46,964 nucleotides of DNA. It comes from Candidatus Limosilactobacillus intestinipullorum (lineage in GTDB: Bacteria > Bacillota > Bacilli > Lactobacillales > Lactobacillaceae). The DNA is taken from NCBI GenBank assembly GCA_019117185.1, contig DXAF01000063.1, positions 1-46,964 of the forward strand, read 5' to 3'. Position numbers and translations under genes: made by a program. The notes beneath the pieces are model-generated. The model saw only the letters and a program-made list of their open reading frames with translations, did no database searches and was not told where the DNA came from. Shown piece after piece: positions 19,488 to 27,813 of this stretch (the stretch's first letter is position 1; every line of letters starts with the position of its first letter).

Positions 19488-20775
19488 TGGCCGGAAACTG
19501 TGGTCGATCTTTGGCCCCGTTATCCTGGCGTTCGCTTTGGTACTGATCCTCTTTTCCCTGCCGATTAAAAACAAGCACAGTCTTCAAACGGAGAAGCAAG
19601 CGGCAGTTTCACTAAGCCCCATTGTCTTTAAGAATCAATCGATTAAAAAGCAGGCGCTCAGTGATCACAACGCGAAATTCGTGCCATTTTTTGGCTCGAG
19701 CGAGTTACGGCGGATGGACCGCTACCACCCCTCAGTGATGGCCGCCCGGTACCATAACTACACCCCCTTCCTCTTTGGGTCCCGGGGAACGCAGTCATTA
19801 CCACAGTTTTTCAACATTAATTCAATGGAAAATGAAATGACGGATCAAAAGGCCGTCTACATCATTTCACCACAGTGGTTTACTGAGCAAGGTGTCCAAG
19901 CACCAGCTTTCAAATACTACAATAGTTCGTTTGCTAACCTGACATGGTTACAAACGGCCAACCCCAAGTCCCCATATGACCGTTATACTGCCCGCCGGCT
20001 ATTAACCCTCGTTGGTAGCGACGGTACGGTTGGTGCCGCAGCCCGCAAGATTGCTGCAGGTGAAGCCCTAACCGACTGGGACCGGTTCGTAATCAATTCC
20101 CGGGTTAAGTTACTTGAACACGAGGATGCCCTTTTCTCCGAGTTCCAAACCAATAAGAACTACGAAAAACACATTCTCCCTAATATCAGTAAGCTACCAA
20201 AAAAGTATAACTACGACACCCTATACCAGGACGCAGTTAAAACGGGGAAACATGACACAACCAACAACCGTTTCCGGGTAAATAACAGCTTCTATACCAA
20301 GCGGATCAAGCCGCACGAAAAGAAGTTGGCGAACTCACAGAAGCGGGTTAACTACACGGCCTCACCAGAGTATGGTGACTTGCAAGTGGTTCTTAACCAG
20401 TTCAAGAGCACGAACTCAAATGTACTCTTTGTGATCCCACCAGTTAACGCTAAGTGGGAGAAGTTCACTGGCCTGGATATGAACATGTACTACCGGTCAG
20501 TTGAAAAGATAAAGTTCCAGTTACAAGAACAGGGCTTTAACAACGTTCTTGACCTTTCCCATGATGGTGGAAAGACTTCCTTCATGGAAGATACCATCCA
20601 CATCGGTTGGGCCGGCTGGGTTAAGTTTGACCGGGCAACGAATAACTTCATCGAGAAGTCGCAACCGGTACCCCACTACCACTTGAGCAACCAGTTCTTA
20701 GGCAGCAAGTGGCGTAACCTTAATCCTACTCCTGCAAATCTGCAGCGCTTTAAGGAAGATCAATTAGATAAGTAG
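19480..20775 (+). CDS. dltD: D-alanyl transfer protein DltD
   Basis: Final step of teichoic acid D-alanylation at the outer membrane face. An N-terminal membrane anchor (about 8-28) is followed by an SGNH-like extracellular domain with the nucleophile motif FGSSEL at about 71-76; the catalytic His is probably in the late AGWVKFD/DTIHIG region. 431 residues. The start lies inside the dltC end, and a strong terminator follows. Confidence 0.95.
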   Translation: MHSGRKLWSIFGPVILAFALVLILFSLPIKNKHSLQTEKQAAVSLSPIVFKNQSIKKQALSDHNAKFVPFFGSSELRRMDRYHPSVMAARYHNYTPFLFGSRGTQSLPQFFNINSMENEMTDQKAVYIISPQWFTEQGVQAPAFKYYNSSFANLTWLQTANPKSPYDRYTARRLLTLVGSDGTVGAAARKIAAGEALTDWDRFVINSRVKLLEHEDALFSEFQTNKNYEKHILPNISKLPKKYNYDTLYQDAVKTGKHDTTNNRFRVNNSFYTKRIKPHEKKLANSQKRVNYTASPEYGDLQVVLNQFKSTNSNVLFVIPPVNAKWEKFTGLDMNMYYRSVEKIKFQLQEQGFNNVLDLSHDGGKTSFMEDTIHIGWAGWVKFDRATNNFIEKSQPVPHYHLSNQFLGSKWRNLNPTPANLQRFKEDQLDK

Positions 20776-20800
20776 GTGCCAATAATTACCTGCACCATGC

Positions 20801-20853
20801 AAAAAGAGAGCTTTACTATTCGGAAAAATCCGAACGGTAAAGCTCTCTTTTTA
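20801..20853. terminator. dlt operon terminator
   Basis: A long hairpin (AAAAAGAGAGCTTTAC paired with GTAAAGCTCTCTTTTT, with an inner ATTCGG/CCGAA stem) ends in a T run on the plus strand. The A run on the other side lets it also work for the convergent cshA transcript. Confidence 0.9.
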
Positions 20854-20910
20854 CTATTTCTCGACAAGCGTAGGCAGTAACCATTACTCAGTCCGCCTTA
20901 CGATAATCAA

Positions 20911-22410
20911 CTAGTCTTCCTTCCGGTGGCGGATGTTAAACGCATGCCGGCTCGAATGACTATGACCATGGTTGTCGTGACGGTGGCCACCCCGTCCACG
21001 GTAATTATTGTTACGCCGGCGACCACCATTATGATGACGGTAGTGGTTGCCACCATGATAGTCATTACGCTTATTTCCCCGGTGCCGCCGTGGTAGGGGC
21101 CGTTCCGGTGTAATCTTAACGGGCACCTCACTGGCGGCTTCCTTGGTCATGTCATTTAGCAAGGCCGCAACCAGGTCAGCCGCATTGTGAGTCTCTAACA
21201 ATTCTTCTGCTGCTTCCCGGTAACGGTCCGTGGAGTCTTGCGCAATTAACTCATCAATGTCGTTAAAGGCGCTGGCCACCTGTCCTTTAAACGCTTCTTC
21301 TGCAGACGGTGGCTTCAGTGGCAGCATCCGGACCCGGGTTAACTTCTCAATTTCATGAAGGTATTCCATTTCATTCGGCGTTACGAACGTTAATGACGTA
21401 CCGTGGTGCCCAGCCCGGCCCGTCCGACCAATCCGGTGAACATAGCTATCGGGATCCGATGGAATATCATAATTGTAAACATGGGTAACCCCTGAAATAT
21501 CGAGGCCCCGGGCGGCAACATCGGTGGCTACTAAGATGTCCAAGTCGCCATTTTTGAACTTCTTCATAATCTTAGTCCGTCGTTCCTGGGTGAGGTCACC
21601 ATGAATACCGGCAGCATTGTACCCCCGGGCAATTAGGCCCTTCGATAGCTCATCAACCCGACGCTTCGTCCGCCCAAACACAATCGTCAAGTCTGGATCT
21701 TGGACGTCAATCAAGCGGGTCATGATGTCAAACTTCTCATAATCCCGGGCCCGGACGTAGTATTGGTCAACTAGGTCGGTCGTTAACTCCTTTGCCTTGA
21801 TCCGCACCGTTTCTGGATTGGTCATAAACTGTTCACCGATCTTCTTGATCTCTGGTGGCATAGTTGCCGAGAACAGCAAGGTTTGCCGTTTTGCTGGGGT
21901 TTCCTTGATAATTGCTTCGATATCTTCAAGAAAGCCCATGTTAAGCATTTCGTCTGCCTCATCCAAGACTAAGGTTTGAATATGGTCAAGTTTAACCGTA
22001 TGCCGACGAAGGTGGTCACGAAGCCGGCCGGGGGTCCCCACCAGGATTTGTGGGTGGTGCTTCAGGTTCTTAACTTGCCGCCGAATATCTGCGCCACCAT
22101 AAACTACTTGTACCCGAGCATGCTTATCCTTTCCCAAACGGTAGAGCTCTTCTTGCGTCTGAATTGCTAACTCCCGGGTTGGTGAAATAATAATGGCCTG
22201 AATACTGGGATTGTCCGTATCCACGTGTTCAATAATTGGTAACCCAAATGCGGCGGTCTTACCGGTCCCAGTCTGCGCCTGACCGATTACGTCCTGGCCC
22301 TTTAACACCATTGGAATCGTCTGCTCTTGGATTGGTGTTGCCTCTTCATAGCCACTCCGCTTGATTGCCTTCAATAAACTTTGCGATAATCCTAATTCGC
22401 TAAACTTCAA
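20911..22410 (-). CDS. cshA: DEAD-box RNA helicase CshA
   Basis: ATP-dependent RNA helicase linked to RNA turnover and cold growth. Walker A AQTGTGKT is at 45-52, DEAD at about 154, SAT at about 185, and the HRIGRTGRAG motif near 330. The last about 70 residues are rich in Arg, Gly, Asn and His, the usual unstructured RNA-binding tail. Length 499. AGGAGG precedes the ATG. The leader contains a strong RNA hairpin (next entry). Confidence 0.95.
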   Translation of the reverse strand: MKFSELGLSQSLLKAIKRSGYEEATPIQEQTIPMVLKGQDVIGQAQTGTGKTAAFGLPIIEHVDTDNPSIQAIIISPTRELAIQTQEELYRLGKDKHARVQVVYGGADIRRQVKNLKHHPQILVGTPGRLRDHLRRHTVKLDHIQTLVLDEADEMLNMGFLEDIEAIIKETPAKRQTLLFSATMPPEIKKIGEQFMTNPETVRIKAKELTTDLVDQYYVRARDYEKFDIMTRLIDVQDPDLTIVFGRTKRRVDELSKGLIARGYNAAGIHGDLTQERRTKIMKKFKNGDLDILVATDVAARGLDISGVTHVYNYDIPSDPDSYVHRIGRTGRAGHHGTSLTFVTPNEMEYLHEIEKLTRVRMLPLKPPSAEEAFKGQVASAFNDIDELIAQDSTDRYREAAEELLETHNAADLVAALLNDMTKEAASEVPVKITPERPLPRRHRGNKRNDYHGGNHYRHHNGGRRRNNNYRGRGGHRHDNHGHSHSSRHAFNIRHRKED

Positions 22411-22457
22411 AAAATTTCCTCCTAAAATATCCAGCCACTACACTAATACTGTCCGCT

Positions 22458-22553
22458 GAAATAAGCGAGCCCTTGCAGCTTGTTACGAACGACGATAGAC
22501 ACGCGCCATCTTTCGATCTTAACAAGCCAACAGGGCTCCGTGAGACTTATTCC
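22458..22553 (-). ncRNA. Structured RNA between murF and cshA
   Basis: Read on the minus strand, three successive helices line up in one long hairpin: GGAATAAG with CTTATTTC (8 bp with one G-U), GAGCCCT paired with AGGGCTC (7 bp), and TAACAAGC with GCTTGTTA (8 bp), closing on a less ordered apical part of about 33 nt. It begins about 30 nt after the murF stop and ends about 47 nt before the cshA start. It may be a cis-acting leader controlling the helicase or a small RNA. I cannot assign it to a named family. Confidence 0.65.
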
Positions 22554-22583
22554 ACCGCCTGTGGTACCGGCTGGTAGTTAACT

Positions 22584-23963
22584 CTATTGTTTCTTAATCG
22601 CTGCTAGGACCTTTTCTAAGTGAATCCCGTGACTAGCTTTTAATAGTACCATATCATCAGCCGTTAAAACAGTATTAAGGTCAGCACTTAACTGGTCTAA
22701 CTGGTCGGCTGGATAGTAGTGGATCGCCGCAGCTGGATAACCGTCTTGCAAGAGCTGGTCACGGAGGTGAGTAATCGCAGTGCCGACGAGGTAAACCGCT
22801 TGAATCTTGTCTGGATTAATCTGGCTGGCTAAGCTAGCATGCAGGCGTGGCGCCGCATCCCCTAACTCGAGCATGTCGCCCAGCACCGCAATCCGGCGAC
22901 CATTAACCGGCAGCTGGGTAATGGTCTTTAACACTTGCTTAGCGGCCGTCGGGTTAGAATTATAGACGTCGCTTAAAATTTGGGCGCCATTTTTACTGGT
23001 AAACCATTCAGCCCGGTTTTCCGTCAATTCCACGTCAGCCAGCGCTGCCTTCATATGGCTAGGGCTGATGTGCAGACGCTTACCGACCGCCATTGCTGCC
23101 AGAGCATTATTAACGTTATACTCTCCAACCATTGGAATCGTGAACTCTTCATCTGGCCACCCATTCACCTTAAACTTAATCGACCGTGCCGTATCCGTGA
23201 CACTAGTTGCGTACAGGTCATCAGTTAGTTGCCGGCCAAACCGGTACGTCTGCTGAGTGATCTTTGCTGCCCGTTCGTTTAACAGCGGCTCATCACCGTT
23301 ATAAACGAGAAGTCCGTCTTCCTTTAAGCCATTGGTGATCTCCATCTTAGCATCAGCAATCCGGTCGCGGCTACCAAAGAATTCAATGTGTGCTTCACCG
23401 ATCATCGTGATAACCGCAATGTCAGGACTGACCAACTTACTTAAGAAGTCCAGCTGGCCAAACCGATCCATTCCCATTTCAACAACTACTACTTCCGTAT
23501 TGGCCTCCATATTTAATAAGGTCACCGGGACACCAATCTCATTATTGAAGTTAGCATATGTCTTGGTAACGTTCAGCTGAGTGCTTAAGATCGATGCGAT
23601 CATATCCTTGGTCGTCGTCTTACCGTTACTACCAGTCACTGCAACCACAATCGGATTGATCTTGTGTAAGTAATACTTTCCCAACTGCTGAAGAGCCTTT
23701 AACGGGTCCGCCACCACAAGCACAGGGTGGTTATGGTCAGTTAAATCATGGTCACTCGCCCATAGTGAAGCGGCCGCCCCATTAGCAAAGGCAGTCTCAA
23801 CGTACTGGTGACCATCATGAGCCCCTTGAAGGGGGATAAAGAGTGCTCCTTGTTCAAGGTGACGACTATCAAATGAAACACTAGTCACCTCAATATCTTT
23901 CCATTGTTCAATTTCATTTTGCGCCTCAATTGCACTCGCAATCTCGGCTAACTTCATCTTCAT
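22584..23963 (-). CDS. murF: UDP-MurNAc-tripeptide:D-alanyl-D-alanine ligase
   Basis: Last cytoplasmic step of the peptidoglycan stem: adds D-Ala-D-Ala to UDP-MurNAc-tripeptide. The Mur ligase ATP motif GSNGKTTTK lies at about 111-119. 459 residues from the ATG at 23963; the frame is open 14 codons further, but GAGGT lies upstream of this ATG and the N-terminus matches the family. It is the left-hand core gene bordering the selenium island. Confidence 0.94.
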   Translation of the reverse strand: MKMKLAEIASAIEAQNEIEQWKDIEVTSVSFDSRHLEQGALFIPLQGAHDGHQYVETAFANGAAASLWASDHDLTDHNHPVLVVADPLKALQQLGKYYLHKINPIVVAVTGSNGKTTTKDMIASILSTQLNVTKTYANFNNEIGVPVTLLNMEANTEVVVVEMGMDRFGQLDFLSKLVSPDIAVITMIGEAHIEFFGSRDRIADAKMEITNGLKEDGLLVYNGDEPLLNERAAKITQQTYRFGRQLTDDLYATSVTDTARSIKFKVNGWPDEEFTIPMVGEYNVNNALAAMAVGKRLHISPSHMKAALADVELTENRAEWFTSKNGAQILSDVYNSNPTAAKQVLKTITQLPVNGRRIAVLGDMLELGDAAPRLHASLASQINPDKIQAVYLVGTAITHLRDQLLQDGYPAAAIHYYPADQLDQLSADLNTVLTADDMVLLKASHGIHLEKVLAAIKKQ

Positions 23964-24081
23964 TGAAAAGCTACCTCTTCTTTTAATACTTTGGTCTAGC
24001 CTCATAATTATACCACCCTCCCGCCGGAAAGGCAGTAATATATCAGCAACATCGATTACAAATCATATATTGCCGAGATTT

Positions 24082-24114
24082 GCGACCTTAATCTAATTCT
24101 AGGAATTTAGTCGC
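24082..24114. terminator. Weak hairpin at the left border of the island
   Basis: GCGAC pairs with GTCGC around an inner AATTC/GAATT stem. It lies between the end of the last island gene and the murF start. A T-rich tail is present on the plus side only, so its value as a minus-strand terminator is doubtful. Confidence 0.35.
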
Positions 24115-24126
24115 TTTTCTACTGGG

Positions 24127-25011
24127 CTAGCGTAATTTTCGAATACCCTCTACTAGCATTAAGACTGATGTATAGATCATTACGCCAATGACTAGCCACA
24201 TTAGTATTGTGATATCAAGGCTCTTCACAAAGGTAATTGCCATGAAGACACCGATGCATCCACAAATCGTAATGGATAAAGCTGGTCCCCGCGCATAAAC
24301 CTTGTTTTTAATAAATACCCGCGCGGCAATTGGCATCACCGATGCAGCAGACGACATCATAATCGGAAACGCCACCATTGGATTTAGCCCTAATAAATAA
24401 ACCAAGGCCAGACAGGGTGCATATAGCCCGATTCCCGCGGTCATCAACGAACCTAAAACGAAGTTAACTGCACACGCAACGATTAACTTCCACCCGTGAA
24501 ATCCCGTCGCCGAATTGTGCATTCCCAGTTTACCCGTAACACCGGTTGCTGATAGGATCATTAATATTGCCGTAACTGCTAGCGCACAGCCCATTACGAC
24601 CTGAATTTTTCTTTCATCAAGTTTGGCAACAACCCGCGCACCAATAAAGGAGCCTAACATTGCCATAATAACCATCGACAATAACGTTATCCCATCAACC
24701 TTGACGGTTTTAATATACATAAATGCTTCGGTCATTACCGGAATGGCGCACCCAACATTTAACGTTCCCGGAAGTAACTTATCATTTTTTAATGATCGCG
24801 TTAGCTTTAAAAACATCGTTGTTGGTGCATAAGAACCAATACCCAACGTATCAAAAAAGTTAGTTGTAAATCCAATCAAGCCAGTTATAATCGGACTCCG
24901 CCTACCATCGTTAAGGTGCTTTCGATTAATAATAAGATCGTAACCATAATTATAAATCTGAAATAATAACAACGCGCCAAGGAGTAATTGAGTTATCAGT
25001 GTTATTTCCAT
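24127..25011 (-). CDS. TauE/SafE (TSUP) family permease, copy 1
   Basis: 294 residues with about eight hydrophobic segments and the family's repeated halves (GIIGF...NFFDTLGIGSYAP and GALMTAGIGLYAPC-like segments). TSUP proteins move sulfite, sulfonates and related anions; the substrate here is unknown. It is closely similar along its length to the second copy at 31810. Its place after selA suggests a selenium oxyanion or selenide role, but that is inference. The ATG at 25011 has GAGGAG 8 nt upstream, and is preferred to a GTG three codons earlier. Confidence 0.85.
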   Translation of the reverse strand: MEITLITQLLLGALLLFQIYNYGYDLIINRKHLNDGRRSPIITGLIGFTTNFFDTLGIGSYAPTTMFLKLTRSLKNDKLLPGTLNVGCAIPVMTEAFMYIKTVKVDGITLLSMVIMAMLGSFIGARVVAKLDERKIQVVMGCALAVTAILMILSATGVTGKLGMHNSATGFHGWKLIVACAVNFVLGSLMTAGIGLYAPCLALVYLLGLNPMVAFPIMMSSAASVMPIAARVFIKNKVYARGPALSITICGCIGVFMAITFVKSLDITILMWLVIGVMIYTSVLMLVEGIRKLR

Positions 25012-25109
25012 TTTTGTCACTCCTCATCATTAAGGTGGTTAACTATTTATTATGGTAAACCTTTACTAAATGCCAAGGAGCCGGTTCACCTTCCGCCACT
25101 TTCAATGCC

Positions 25110-25223
25110 TCACGTCCCCGACTTTGATATCCAGGACGGTATTGATTGCGGATTTTGTGGACATTCACTTGAAGCCTCAATCTCCTCATTTTTTATCTCA
25201 TCGCAATCGCCAATGCTTTTCAT
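25110..25223 (-). CDS. Possible 37-residue peptide between selA and the permease
   Basis: An ATG frame of 37 codons ends in TGA in an otherwise empty gap of about 240 bp. It is acidic and contains two Cys and several Pro/Ser. No ribosome binding site is evident. It might be the remnant of a longer gene or chance; I do not recognise it. Confidence 0.2.
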   Translation of the reverse strand: MKSIGDCDEIKNEEIEASSECPQNPQSIPSWISKSGT

Positions 25224-25248
25224 TGCAAAATACCGGTAACAACATAAC

Positions 25249-26652
25249 TTATTTATCAAATAATTCTCTTAGTCTGGCAGTGATTTGTTGGATATCACCG
25301 TTTTGAAGTGTGCGAACGTCGATAATAACTTTATCCTGCTCTAGACGGGTAATGATCGGGAACTCTCCAGTTCGCAAAAGCCGTTCTAACTCGGTTGATG
25401 AATAATAACCACTTCGGGGACTAATGCAAACTAAGGTCGTTGGTAGAAAGTAGCCAGGGTATGACCCGCCACCAACTTGAGAAGTCCCTGAAGCAGTCGC
25501 CACTTGGATCCCATTTATTGTTGACAAACTACTTGCTAAGTCCTCTGCCCGTTGCTTGAGTCGTTCAGAATCGATAGTAATCATTTGTAAAGTTGGAATC
25601 TTCTTAAGTGCTTCCGCCGGATTACGATAAAACTGTAGGGTCGCTGCCAAGGCTGCTAAAGTCATCTTATCAACCCGCAGTGCCCGCAGTAATTGATTCT
25701 GTTTAATTTGCTCAATTAACTCGCGCTTCCCAGCAATAACGCCCGCCTGTGGGCCGCCAAGTAATTTATCGCCAGAGAAAGTAACAATATCACTTGTCGC
25801 TACTGCTTCTTGAATTAATGGTTCACGAGGTAGTCCATACTTGCTTAAGTCTATCAAAAGGCCACTGCCGAGGTCATTAATCATCGGAATTCCGGCCTGG
25901 TGAGCAAGTTCTTGCAGCTCTGCCGGGTCCGGCTTTTCCGTAAAGCCAATGATACGGTAGTTACTCGTATGAACTTTTAAGATGGCGCCCGTCTGGTCCG
26001 TAAGAGCGGCTTGATAATCCTGCAGGTGGGTCTTATTCGTTGTTCCAACTTCCCGAAGAGTGCCACCACCCTTAGTAATAATCTCCGGCACCCGAAATGA
26101 GCCACCAATCTCTACTAACTCACCCCGAGAAACGATCACCTCTTTGTGGGGTACCAGGGTATCAAGCGTTAGCATTACTGCTGCCGCATTGTTATTAACA
26201 ACAAGGGCATCCTCTGCTCCAGTTAACTCACATAACAATTTTTCAATATGGTGGTAACGCAATCCCCGCTTTTTAGCAGCCAAGTTGTATTCCAGGTTAG
26301 AATACGAAAACATAATCTGGTTAAGATATTCTTCGATTGCGGGACTCAGCAGGGAACGCCCCAGATTAGTATGAAGAATAACCCCAGTCCCATTAATAAC
26401 GGGTCTTAATGATGGAAGGTTATCAAGGTGGCTTTGGGTGTTAATCATTTCAATAACATTGGATAGATTAACCGCCGTTAGTTTACCACTTAATATTTGC
26501 TGACGAATCTCATCTAGTACTTGGTGAATCACCTTTTTTATTTCATGCTCACCATTTTGCGCGATTAATTGCTGAATCGCTTTCTCCTGCATAAGGTCAT
26601 TAACTGCCGGAATCTCTCTAAATAGTTTACGCTGAACTTCCTTATTCTCCAT
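25249..26652 (-). CDS. selA: L-seryl-tRNA(Sec) selenium transferase
   Basis: Converts Ser-tRNA-Sec to Sec-tRNA-Sec using selenophosphate. 467 residues, with an N-terminal tRNA-binding domain and a PLP-dependent fold; Lys296 in FSGDKLLGGPQAG is the PLP lysine (E. coli SelA uses Lys295). The start overlaps the end of the csd-like gene by 11 nt. Together with selB, selC and selD in the same island it completes bacterial selenocysteine synthesis and decoding. Confidence 0.96.
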   Translation of the reverse strand: MENKEVQRKLFREIPAVNDLMQEKAIQQLIAQNGEHEIKKVIHQVLDEIRQQILSGKLTAVNLSNVIEMINTQSHLDNLPSLRPVINGTGVILHTNLGRSLLSPAIEEYLNQIMFSYSNLEYNLAAKKRGLRYHHIEKLLCELTGAEDALVVNNNAAAVMLTLDTLVPHKEVIVSRGELVEIGGSFRVPEIITKGGGTLREVGTTNKTHLQDYQAALTDQTGAILKVHTSNYRIIGFTEKPDPAELQELAHQAGIPMINDLGSGLLIDLSKYGLPREPLIQEAVATSDIVTFSGDKLLGGPQAGVIAGKRELIEQIKQNQLLRALRVDKMTLAALAATLQFYRNPAEALKKIPTLQMITIDSERLKQRAEDLASSLSTINGIQVATASGTSQVGGGSYPGYFLPTTLVCISPRSGYYSSTELERLLRTGEFPIITRLEQDKVIIDVRTLQNGDIQQITARLRELFDK

Positions 26653-27802
26653 GGTTTTCCCTCATCATCTTTGCAATTTTATTAACCGCGGTGCTTGCTG
26701 CCTCGACATCTGCCATTGTATTAAACGAACAAAACGAGAAGCGAACAATTCCTTGTTCAACCGTCCCTAGGGCATGGTGAATCAGTGGTGCACAATGCGC
26801 TCCAGACCGCGTTGCAATTCCTTGTGTTGTTAAATAATCACTTACGTCGGCCGAATTGATGCCGGCAATATTTAGACCGATTGTTCCCACATGTGGTGCT
26901 GCAAGGTTCGTATAAATTTTAACGTTACTATTTTGCTGGACCTGGTGGGCAAATTGGTCAGCTAGGGCAATTGTTTTTCTACCCATTACTTGTAAATCGT
27001 TTTTTAGCAGGTAGTCAATGCCAGCCCCCAAGCCAGCAATTCCGGGAACATTAATTGTTCCCCCTTCTAGCCGTTCGGGAAGGCGGTCCGGCATAGCATG
27101 GTTAAACGAATCGATCCCACTGCCACCAGAAATTAGTGGTTCAACCGGCAGGTCCCGTCGGAAACAGATCCCACCGGTACCCTCGGGCCCATACAAGGAC
27201 TTATGACCAGTAAAGCACAGGATATCGATTCCTAATGCCTGCATGTCAATCGGCAACACTCCCGCCGTCTGCGCCGCATCTAAGACTACAATTACGTGGT
27301 GACGGTGACAAATTTCGACAATCTGCTTTAAGTCAACTGTGTTCCCAATTACATTTGAGGCATGAGTACATACCAGCATTTTAGTATTGGGCTTAATAAG
27401 GTGTTCCAATGCCGCTACGTCAACTAGGTTTGTTGTCGGATCAAGTGGCAAAAAATTATGGGTTACTTGCTGGGCAGCAAGTTGATAAATCGGCCGAACA
27501 ACTGAATTATGATCATAAGCGGTCGCAATTACGTCGTCGCCAGGCTTTAGGTAACCCTTAATAACGGTGTTGAGCGCTTCAGTGACGTTCTTTGTAAAAA
27601 CTACCAGTGAACTGTCCGGAACATTAAATAGTCGTGCAACCTTTTGCCGCGTCTGGTATACGACCTCATTTGCGTTTACCGCGATCGGGTAGGCTCCCCG
27701 CGAAGGATTCCCATACTCCTCACTACTCAACACATTAAAAACCGCTTTGGCAACCGACAAGGGTTTTTGAACCGTTGTTGCACCATTGTCTAAATAAATC
27801 AT
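26642..27802 (-). CDS. Cysteine desulfurase-like protein of the selenium cluster
   Basis: 386-residue class V aminotransferase-fold PLP protein (IYLDNGATTVQKP start; PLP lysine in FTGHKSLYGPEG; active-site Cys in GAHCAPL). This type is often encoded beside selA/selD and yedF, and is thought to deliver reduced selenium (from selenocysteine or as a persulfide relay) to SelD. ATG at 27802 has AAGGG 8 nt upstream; an earlier GTG is possible. It starts 12 bp after selB and overlaps selA. Confidence 0.9.
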   Translation of the reverse strand: MIYLDNGATTVQKPLSVAKAVFNVLSSEEYGNPSRGAYPIAVNANEVVYQTRQKVARLFNVPDSSLVVFTKNVTEALNTVIKGYLKPGDDVIATAYDHNSVVRPIYQLAAQQVTHNFLPLDPTTNLVDVAALEHLIKPNTKMLVCTHASNVIGNTVDLKQIVEICHRHHVIVVLDAAQTAGVLPIDMQALGIDILCFTGHKSLYGPEGTGGICFRRDLPVEPLISGGSGIDSFNHAMPDRLPERLEGGTINVPGIAGLGAGIDYLLKNDLQVMGRKTIALADQFAHQVQQNSNVKIYTNLAAPHVGTIGLNIAGINSADVSDYLTTQGIATRSGAHCAPLIHHALGTVEQGIVRFSFCSFNTMADVEAASTAVNKIAKMMRENHGE

Positions 27803-27813
27803 TCTTCTCACCC

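Noticed and set aside
22411-22583. T-box riboswitch or 6S RNA in the murF-cshA gap
   Set aside because: No T-box sequence, no specifier-like arrangement and no tRNA-related downstream gene; no recognisable 6S central bubble, so only a generic structured RNA is claimed.
25020-25223. Read-through of the TGA ending the 37-residue frame as a second selenoprotein
   Set aside because: Another in-frame TGA follows only eight codons later, and there is no ribosome binding site or Cys-containing context typical of Sec.
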